From the NCBI GenBank assembly GCA_028583605.1, contig CM053335.1:15512053-15576052 (forward strand): a stretch of DNA of 64,000 bases, in the 5' to 3' direction. Shown piece by piece: positions 56,800-64,000 of this stretch (position 1 is the stretch's first letter; each line of letters starts with the position of its first letter). Made by a program: the position numbers and the translations under genes. The notes under the pieces were generated by a model that saw nothing but the letters and a program-made list of their open reading frames with translations, did no database searches and had not been told where the DNA came from. The DNA is from Dastarcus helophoroides. Lineage: Eukaryota; Arthropoda; Insecta; Coleoptera; Bothrideridae.

Positions 56800-58470
56800 T
56801 CGCAATTTCCATTTTATTGGGAAATTGCTATTTTGCCAAATTTTAAATATAAACTCGAAATTTCGGGATTTTTAATCAAATTTGGAGTTTAATTTGCAAT
56901 TTTTAGTTAATTATGATTATATTTTTTCATTTCTTTAATTTTTTAGTTTTTTAAAAGCTTGAACCATTTTCACACAAGTGTGACATTTTGAAAAAACCTA
57001 CAAATTGAAAAAAAAAGCGAAAACTTTAAGAAAAAGTCGAAATTTTGATAATTGAAGCTCAAAAAAAAATGGGATTTCTGCAAAAATGTCGAAAGTGTCA
57101 AATATTTTGAAATTTTGATGATTAGGTCGAAGTTTAAAAAAAAGTTGATATTTTGAGAAGAGGCCGTATTCTGAATAACGAAGCGTCGAAAAAAAGTCGA
57201 AATTTTGGAAAAAGTCGCATTTTTGGCAAAAGTTGCAATTTTGGTAAGTTGATATATTCAGATTTATGTAAATGTTTACAAAAAGTGAAAATTTTAAACA
57301 AAAATCCGATAGTTCGATTTTTCAAAAAAGTCATTTTAAGATCGTCAAAATTTTAGAAAGTCGAAATTTTGGGATTTTTAATCAATTTGGAGTTCAATTT
57401 GCAAATTTCAGTTAATTATGATTGTATTTCTGCATTTCTTTAATTTTTTAAAAGCTTGAACCATTTTTGCAAAATTGTGACATTTTGAAAAAACCTACAA
57501 ATTGAGAAAAAAGTGAAAACTTCAAGAAAAAGTCGAAATTTTGATAATTGAAGCTCAAAAATAAAAAATGGGATTTCTGCAAAAATGTCGAAAATGCCAA
57601 ATATTTTGAAATTTTGATGACTAAGTTTAAAAAAAAAGTTGATAATTTGAGAATGGGCGGTTTTCTGAATAACGAAACTTCGAGAAAAAGTCGCAATTTT
57701 GGAAGAAGTCGCAATTTTAAAAAAATTCGAAATTTAGCAAAATTTAGTCGAAATTTAGCAAAATTTGGTCGAAATTTTGAGAAAAAGACGAAATTTTTAT
57801 ATAAAAATTTCAAAATAAGTGAAAATTTGGTAAAATACATTTTTTTTAAAAAAAGGAAAATTTTAAATGCGACATTTTCAGTGTAAGTTGAAATATTCAG
57901 AATTATGTAAAGGTTTGCAAGAAGTCAAAATTTTGAAGAAAAATCCGATCGTTCGATTTTCAAAAAAGTCCTTTTGAGATCGTCAAAATTTTAAAAAGTC
58001 GAAATTCTAAAATTGTCAAAACTTCGACAAAAATTCGAAACTTCGACGATGTAAAGTCGAAAATTTTGAAACAAGGTCGAATTTTTCGAAAAAGATCGAG
58101 ATTTTTCAAAAAACGTCGAAAATTTTAAAAAGTCAAACTTGTGAAGTTATCAAAACTTCGACAAAAATTTGAAACTTCGACGATGTGAAGTCAAAAATTT
58201 TGATAAAAGGTCGGATTGTTCGTAAAGGATCGAAATTATTCAAAAAACGTTGAAAGTTTTAAAAAAAAAGTCGAATTTTTCAAAAGTTTGAAGAAAAATC
58301 CGTTCGTTCGATTTTCAAAAAAGTCATTTTAAGGTCGTCAAAATTTTAAAAAGTCGAAATTCTGAAATTGTCAAAACTTCACCAAAAATTCTTCAAAACA
58401 AAGTCAGAATTTGCACAAAACTGGAAGTTTTCAATCATAAAAAAGGAAATTTTGAAAAAAAGCCTCTGTT
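56800..58470. repeat. AAATTTTGA/TCGAAATTTT array with a 450-550-bp module
   Basis: The stretch about 56870-57350 (TTTGGAGTT, GATTATATTT, AAAGCTTGAACCATTTT, ACATTTTGAAAAAACCTACA, GAAGCTCAAAAA) recurs at about 57385-57970 with small indels. A further module with CAAAACTTCGACAAAAATT is repeated near 58016, 58148 and 58374. Noncoding. Confidence 0.82.
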
Positions 58471-58479
58471 TCTTGGCTT

Positions 58480-58900
58480 TTCACGGGTCAATTACTGAAC
58501 CGATTTCGACGAAAATTGGTATGGAGCTTCCTTGAAACCTCTGATAAAACATAGGCTTATTTTTAGTACGTAAAATTGTCAGATAGATCCAATAATATAT
58601 CTAGAAAGCCGAGATTTTCTTGGTTTTTTCTATGATGGGTTTATCATCGTGATAATCCTAATCGTAATCTAATAAAAAAGCGAAAATGTGTTTGTCTGTC
58701 CATCTGTTTGTTGGGTTAAACTACTGAACCGATTTCGACGAAAATTGGCGTAGGGCTTCCTCGAAACCCGAGATAAAACATAGATAGTTTTTTTAATTAC
58801 AGAGAACTGTTTCAGATACATCTTTGATGAGACTTTTTCGAATTTTCTACTGGTTTTTACCACATCGTGTAAATTCAAATTCCTAGCGAAATGCAAAAAT
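58480..58900. repeat. pair of ACTGAACCGATTTCGACGAA modules
   Basis: ACTGAACCGATTTCGACGAA followed by AATTGG, GGCTTCC(T)..GAAACC and GATAAAACATAG occurs at about 58494 and about 58724. This phrase type is common at ends of degenerate arthropod transposons. An AAAAATGT.TTTGTCT.TC.. phrase follows each. Confidence 0.65.
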
Positions 58901-59012
58901 GTTTTTGTCTATCTGTTGGTTTTTTTTATTTCGAAAAATTCCCCAAACTAATATTATAACTAGAAAGTTTAAATATATATAACACTTCCTACATTAAAGG
59001 AAATTATTCAAG

Positions 59013-59141
59013 TTCATTGATGAAGTGGCGGGCACCATGACTACGCCAATGCGTCTAAGTGGAGATTCAAATACCACTGCGCCAGCTAATGACCCGCTGC
59101 TGGCCAACATTAGCCAAATAAGAGCGAATGCAAAACACTGA
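59013..59141 (+). CDS. possible terminal exon of an unidentified protein
   Basis: After a usable acceptor (ATTATTCAAG) the frame runs 42 codons to TGA with balanced codon use: FIDEVAGTMTTPMRLSGDSN, then TTAPANDPLLANISQIRANA and a final KH. The patch is markedly GC-richer than its surroundings. Phase is 0, so it does not join directly to the 55429 exon, which ends in phase 1. I do not recognise the sequence; it may be a last exon of an outside gene, or a transposon-derived fragment. Confidence 0.25.
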   Translation, partial: FIDEVAGTMTTPMRLSGDSNTTAPANDPLLANISQIRANAKH

Positions 59142-59144
59142 ATC

Positions 59145-60596
59145 ATCAGTTTACGAACTTTCAAGATTTACGCGATCGCCCACGCACGTCCGTATTTGCG
59201 ATTTTGTCCAACCTTTGGACTAGTTTGTTCGAATTTTATTTCTCGACATCACGAAGCCCCAAAATGAACGCCAGACCACTTAAATGATATGTCATTGAGA
59301 GGAATGCAGTTCGTCAACCTTTAATCGCCTTCTGTGCAAGTTGTTTGTTTAACTCCGTTGTGTCGCTTTGACGAGATAAAATAATCTGTAATTTTTTAAA
59401 CAATCACCTTGGATTGTAGAAGAGGTTGAAGCACTTAGGGGGTAATTAAATGCACTTTTGGTAATTTACATAAACATAGAATCGAGTATGTGACACGTGT
59501 AACTTTTCGACTACCTGAATCTTAATTAGATGAAAATTATGTAATAACAGCGTCAGTTATGATTGTGTTCGCTCTTCCAGACCCAGACTTAAATTAACAG
59601 AAAGTTAATAAACTTCCTGCAGTTTTGATTATAGATAATCTGAATAAACACAATAGGGGACCATAATTTAATAAGAAGGGATCATATCAATGCATAGGTC
59701 AACTACATGCGTTAAAAACGTGTTTGTGTACTTAATTCTTCAAACCTAAAAGTCAAAAAAAGCGCTCCCCCAATACGACCTGTTTAAAAGTCTTGCTGCG
59801 ACAACAAGAATTTGTAGTGGTGCAATAACTTATTTTTCATTTGACGTCTGCATTACATTTTTTGGAATTACGTCAGACAAAGATAAACAGGAAGAAAAAT
59901 AGTCAGACTGACGAGTAATTTTTTTGAGGTACGGAGCTACTAAAAATGGAAATCAAAAATTGAAAAGCCCTCGTGACAAATAAGTTAAAACAATTCATAA
60001 AAATTCCCCGATAACTTATTTTTTGTTTTCAATAAAATTTATTCCAGCAGGAAGATGAGAAAAGTATCAATAACATTTCCTGGAAAATCCCTCGTTCCTA
60101 ATCAACGGAATTTTCCAAAATGAGATATTTTCACGAACGGCCAATCTATTCAATTTTGCCTCTAACGAGATGCACACGAGTCGTTATTAATAGATGTGGA
60201 AGTCGACTGGATCCCGCTTTGATGTGCAATTTTTTACATAAAGTCTATATTGACAAATATCCTCTTATTCCTGAAAGCGCGTGATCGCAATAAATAGAAC
60301 TCAATTGATAGTCGCCACCAAATTAGACTTCTAATTCCTCTAGTTGCTTCCCAGAATTTATCTCCAATGTTACGCTACTTCAACAAATTGGGGGGGTTTG
60401 TATTTTTAAACCAAAAACGTGAATTGCTACCTGCAACATAGTACACACAGATGAACAGACGGAACTGACAGTCGTTTTTCAATACCAGTGAAAGTTGACT
60501 GTTTTAAGGGATGATCACCTTTGAGGAAGGTTCAAAAGTTCAAAAGTAACCATTGAGAGGGGTGATCCTCTACCGAAGTATGTCCAAAATGAGAAC
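59145..60596. other. intergenic or intronic, no gene seen
   Basis: Moderately AT-rich DNA without arrays or recognisable exons on either strand. Confidence 0.4.
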
Positions 60597-60599
60597 TAA

Positions 60600-63164
60600 G
60601 GCCGACCACATACGAACGCAATCCTGATTAGTTTTCCGAATCAGTAATTCAGATTCGGGCACGAATGAACACGTTTCTATGAAACGTCAGTAACCAGTGC
60701 GTGTGCGGTCAGGAAGTGAATGCCAAATCTGCATTCCTGATTAGTTTTCCGAATCAGGAATTCGGATTTGGGCACTGGAATGAACACATTTATATGAAAC
60801 GTGCCAACCAGTGCGTATGAGGTCAGGAACTGAATGCTGAATTCCTGATTAGTTTTCCGAATCAGGAATTCCGATTCGGGCACGAATTAACACGTTTCTG
60901 TAAAACGTCAGGCACCAGTGCGTATGCGGTCAGGAACTAAATGATGAATCTGAATTCCTGATTAGTTTTCCGAATCAGGAATTCATATTTGGGCACGAAT
61001 GAACACATTTCTATGAAATGTCAGGAACAAGTGCATGTACGGCCAGGAAGCTGATTCTGAATCCCTGATTAGTTTTCCGAATCAGGAATTCAGATTCGGG
61101 CACGAATGAACACATTTCTATCAAACGTCACGAAGCAGTACGTGTGCGGTCAGAAAATGAATGCTGAATTGAATTCCTGATTAGTTTTCCGAATCAGGAA
61201 TTCGGATTTGAGCACGAATGAACACGTTTATATGAAACGTCACTAACCAGTGCGTGTGTGGTCAGGAACTGAATGCTGAATTGTATTCCTGATTAGTTTT
61301 CCGAATCAGGAATTCCGATTCGGGCACGAATTAACACGTTTCTGTAAAACGTCAGGCACCAGTGCGTATGCGGTCAGGAACTAAATGATGAATCTGAATT
61401 CCTGATTAGTTTTCCGAATCAGGAATTCATATTTGGGCACGAATGAACACATTTCTATGAAATGTCAGGAACAAGTGCATGTACGGCCAGGAAGCTGATT
61501 CTGAATCCCTGATTAGTTTTCCGAATCAGGAATTCAGATTCGGGCACGAATGAACACATTTCTATCAAACGTCACGAAGCAGTACGTGTGCGGTCAGAAA
61601 ATGAATGCTGAATTGAATTCCTGATTAGTTTTCCGAATCAGGAATTCGGATTTGAGCACGAATGAACACGTTTATATGAAACGTCACTAACCAGTGCGTG
61701 TGTGGTCAGGAACTGAATGCTGAATTGTATTCCTGATTAGTTTTCCGAATCAGGAATTCCGATTCGGGCACGAATTAACACGTTTCTGTAAAACGTCAGG
61801 CACCAGTGCGTATGCGGTCAGGAACTAAATGCTGAATCTGAATTCCTGATTAGTTTTCCGAATCAGGAATTCATATTTGGGCACGAATGAACACATTTCT
61901 ATGAAACGTCAGGAACAAGTGCATGTACGGCCAGGAAGCTGATTCTGAATCCCTGATTAGTTTTCCGAATCAGGAATTCAGATTCGGGCACGAATGAACA
62001 CATTTCTATTAAACGTCACGAAGCAGTACGTGTGCGGTCACAAAATGAATGCTGAATTGAATTCCTGATTAGTTTTCCGAATCAGGAATTCGGATTTGGG
62101 CACGAATGAACACGTTTATATGAAACGTCACTAACCAGTGCGTGTGTGGTCAGGAACTGAATGCTGAATTGTATTCCTGATTAGTTTTTCGAATCAGGAA
62201 TTCAGATTCGGGCACGAATTAACACGTTTCTGTAAAACGTCAGGAACCAGTGCGTATGCGGTCAGGAACTAAATGCTGAATCTGAATTCCTGATTAGTTT
62301 TCCGAATCAGGAATTCATATTTGGGCACGAATGAACACATTTCTATGAAACGTCAGGAACAAGTGCATGTACGGTCAGGAAGCTGAATCTGAATCCCTGA
62401 TTAGTTTTCCGAATCAGGAATTCAGATTCGGGCACGAATGAACACATTTCTATAAAACGTCAGAAACCAATACGTGCGCGATCAGGAACTGAATGCTGAA
62501 TCTGTATTCCTGATTAGTTTTCCGAATCAGGAATTCGGATTCGGGCACTGGAATGGACACATTTCTATGAAACGTCAGGAGCCAGTGCGTGTGCGGTCAG
62601 GAAGCTGAATCTGAATTTCTGATTAGTTTTCCGAATCAGGAATTCGGATTCGGGCACGAATAAACACATTTCTATGAAACGTCAGGAACCAGTGCGTGTG
62701 CGGTCAGGAAGCTGAATGCTCAATCTGTATTCCTGATTAGTTTTCCGAATCAGGAATTCAGATTTGGGGAGCGAATGAACACATTTCTAAGAAACGTCAG
62801 GAACCAGTGCGTGTGCGGTCAGGAACTGAAGGCTGAATCTGAATTCCTGATTAGTTTTCCGAATCAGGAATTCAGAATCGAGCACGAATGAACACGTTTC
62901 TATGAAACGTCAGGAACTAGTGAGTGTGTGGTCAGGAACCAATGAGTGTGTGGTCAGGAACCAGTGAGTGTGTGGTCAAGAACTGAATGGTGAATCTGAA
63001 TTCCTGATTAGTTTTCCGAATCAGGAATTCAGATTCGGACACGAATGAACACGTTTCTATGAAACGTCAGGAACCAGTGCGTGTGCGGTCAAGTCCTGAA
63101 TGCTGAATTGTATTCCTGTTTAGTTTTCCGAATCAGGAATTCTGAACACCGCGCGCGTGTGGCC
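60600..63164. mobile_element. Harbinger-like non-autonomous element filled by a tandem satellite
   Basis: The repeat block starts with GGCCGACCACATACGAACGC (60600) and ends with CGCGCGTGTGGCC (to 63164), so GGCC-type inverted ends bracket it. TAA lies just outside each end (60597-60599 and 63165-63167), matching the 3-bp TAA/TTA target preference of PIF/Harbinger elements. The interior is entirely the satellite described next; no transposase is present. Terminal matching beyond GGCC is only partial, so the family call is tentative. Confidence 0.55.
60615..63140. repeat. 107-113-bp satellite with a 444-bp (four-monomer) higher-order repeat
   Basis: About 22 monomers each contain the invariant word TCCTGATTAGTTTTCCGAAT. 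Its positions (60957, 61064, 61176, 61288, 61401, 61508, 61620, 61732, 61845...) give the cycle 107-112-112-113, so the four-monomer unit is exactly 444 bp. It is repeated at least three times almost without change between about 60844 and 62290; flanking monomers are more divergent. Each monomer holds two hairpins: ATTCCTGATT/AATCAGGAAT and GTTTC-TAT-GAAAC. Confidence 0.93.
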
Positions 63165-63302
63165 TAATAATAATAAAAATAGAAACCAAGCGACTTCACA
63201 CACTTCTGTGCTCGAATCCAATTTACTGACGCACCCGACGCGCCAAACGTCAGTATGACATTCTCTTCTACTTAAATTACCTGCATACAACTCATAATCA
63301 AA

Positions 63303-63782
63303 ATGCGCTGTGTATCAACGAACATCCATCACACTTACGATCGTTTAAAGCAACGTTTACTAAAAATAAAACTTCAACGATACTTCAAACGATACATCCC
63401 ATCGAAGATCAACTCTTTCAAATTGAATCAGGAGACCAAAACGAGAATTTACTTCGACAACAAAACCACCAAAAGGTTATCAATTCGACCATCCTACTTG
63501 GAGGACGCCAACTCGTCCAACGCCAAAACAAACCAAAGAAGCACTCTAACGTTGGATTCGTCCTGTAGCGAGATGACCCAGTTGAATGGTTGCCACACTT
63601 TTTGGCACTTGAGTCCACTGCAGGAAGGCTTCAGTTCTTGGACGTCTGATCTAGTTGAAGACGACCAAAGTAACGATAGTAAGCTTCTTAGGGCGGATTT
63701 GCATAAGAATAAGTGGAGGAAGCGGGTATCGATGAAAATAGTCACTCCTAGTCTATTCTCGGATCACTTTTGTTTCATTTAG
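63303..63782 (+). CDS. hypothetical 159-aa protein, single exon
   Basis: ATG at 63303 follows an A-rich context (AATCAAA). The 159 codons use mixed third positions unlike the AT arrays, with many GAC, AAC, TCC and TTG. Residues about 11-36 (YDRLKQRLLKIKLQRYFKRY...) form a strongly basic amphipathic helix. The middle is Ser/Thr/Asn-rich; residues about 100-135 are acidic and Ser-rich (LQEGFSSWTSDLVEDDQSND); the tail has a basic KNKWRKRVSMKI. No signal peptide or membrane span. The basic helix superficially recalls Bearded-type Notch regulators, but their other motifs are not evident. AATAAA begins 10 bases after the stop. It might instead be the last exon of a larger gene. Function unknown. 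Confidence 0.5.
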   Translation: MRCVSTNIHHTYDRLKQRLLKIKLQRYFKRYIPSKINSFKLNQETKTRIYFDNKTTKRLSIRPSYLEDANSSNAKTNQRSTLTLDSSCSEMTQLNGCHTFWHLSPLQEGFSSWTSDLVEDDQSNDSKLLRADLHKNKWRKRVSMKIVTPSLFSDHFCFI

Positions 63783-63791
63783 AGTATCAAA

Positions 63792-63797
63792 AATAAA
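63792..63797 (+). terminator. polyadenylation signal after the 159-aa ORF
   Basis: AATAAA lies just after the TAG stop, so the 3'UTR would be very short. Confidence 0.45.
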
Positions 63798-64000
63798 AAT
63801 TGTTTTGGAAGCAGCTTCGTCTTATTCAAGCCTGAGGGGGAGCGCTTACCAAATAATTGGCATTTTTCCAGAGATGTGCCAGTTCGCAAACCTGCGATTC
63901 TGGAGTTTATACTAACCACTTACCTTAGTCCAAAAATACTGAGGCAACTTTTAGGAAAATTAAAGCGTCTCGTGTGTATAAAGATGCATCTTATTTTGAG

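Noticed and set aside
59030..59110. tRNA-like A box on the minus strand (TGGCGCAGTGG)
   Set aside because: No B box (GGTTCGAATCC) at the right distance and no cloverleaf; coincidence or a very decayed SINE.

Overview
This window looks like a gene-poor, very AT-rich stretch of an insect nuclear genome. It has spliceosomal introns (several of 50-60 bp), AATAAA polyadenylation signals, an LTR retrotransposon relic, several MITE-like elements and many satellite arrays. The recognisable genes are an insect-type initiator caspase (Dredd/caspase-8), Ubc13/bendless and an SLC35B1/meigo-type transporter. The short introns fit a holometabolous insect, possibly a beetle, but I cannot fix the order from sequence alone.

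Layout. 1-3.85 kb: diverged AT-rich satellite with a roughly 1.9-kb higher-order repeat. 5.6-6.0 kb: foldback/MITE. 6.07-6.25 kb (minus): probable first coding exon of a TMEM198-like membrane protein. 6.5-7.5 kb: cluster of short elements carrying hammerhead-ribozyme-like motifs. 8.1-8.9 kb: AT-rich array. 11.2-13.3 kb: heptamer (7-bp) satellite. 14.5-16.4 kb: two arrays inside a segmental duplication. 18.3-18.6 kb: 52-bp repeat. 19.0-22.6 kb: one-stranded polypurine block. 23.1-26.4 kb: 29-32-bp minisatellite. 30.1-34.8 kb: long satellite, interrupted by a DNA-transposon-like insertion at 30.57-31.15 kb. 37.3-40.0 and 42.6-44.4 kb: arrays built on AAATTTCGA/GAATTTTGA motifs.

The gene island is 40.7-55.5 kb. 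It holds bendless/Ubc13 (plus; coding region uninterrupted by introns but carrying a one-base frameshift near the end), SLC35B1/meigo (minus; three coding exons, 321 aa), a solo LTR, Dredd (plus; eight coding exons, 554 aa) and a short first coding exon of an unidentified basic protein at 55.43 kb. Further right are more AT arrays (56.8-58.4 kb), a 2.6-kb satellite-filled element with GGCC termini and TAA flanks (60.6-63.2 kb), and an unrecognised 159-aa ORF (63.3-63.8 kb).

How the genes relate: Ubc13 and Dredd both act in the insect IMD immune pathway (K63 ubiquitin chain formation, and caspase cleavage of IMD/Relish). They lie about 10 kb apart on the same strand, but I see no evidence that they are co-regulated. 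The most interesting non-genic signal is a family of about 110-210-bp insertions with variable 11-16-bp target duplications. Most carry a hammerhead core with covarying stem II and a self-complementary stem III, as expected for Penelope-like retroelement relics.
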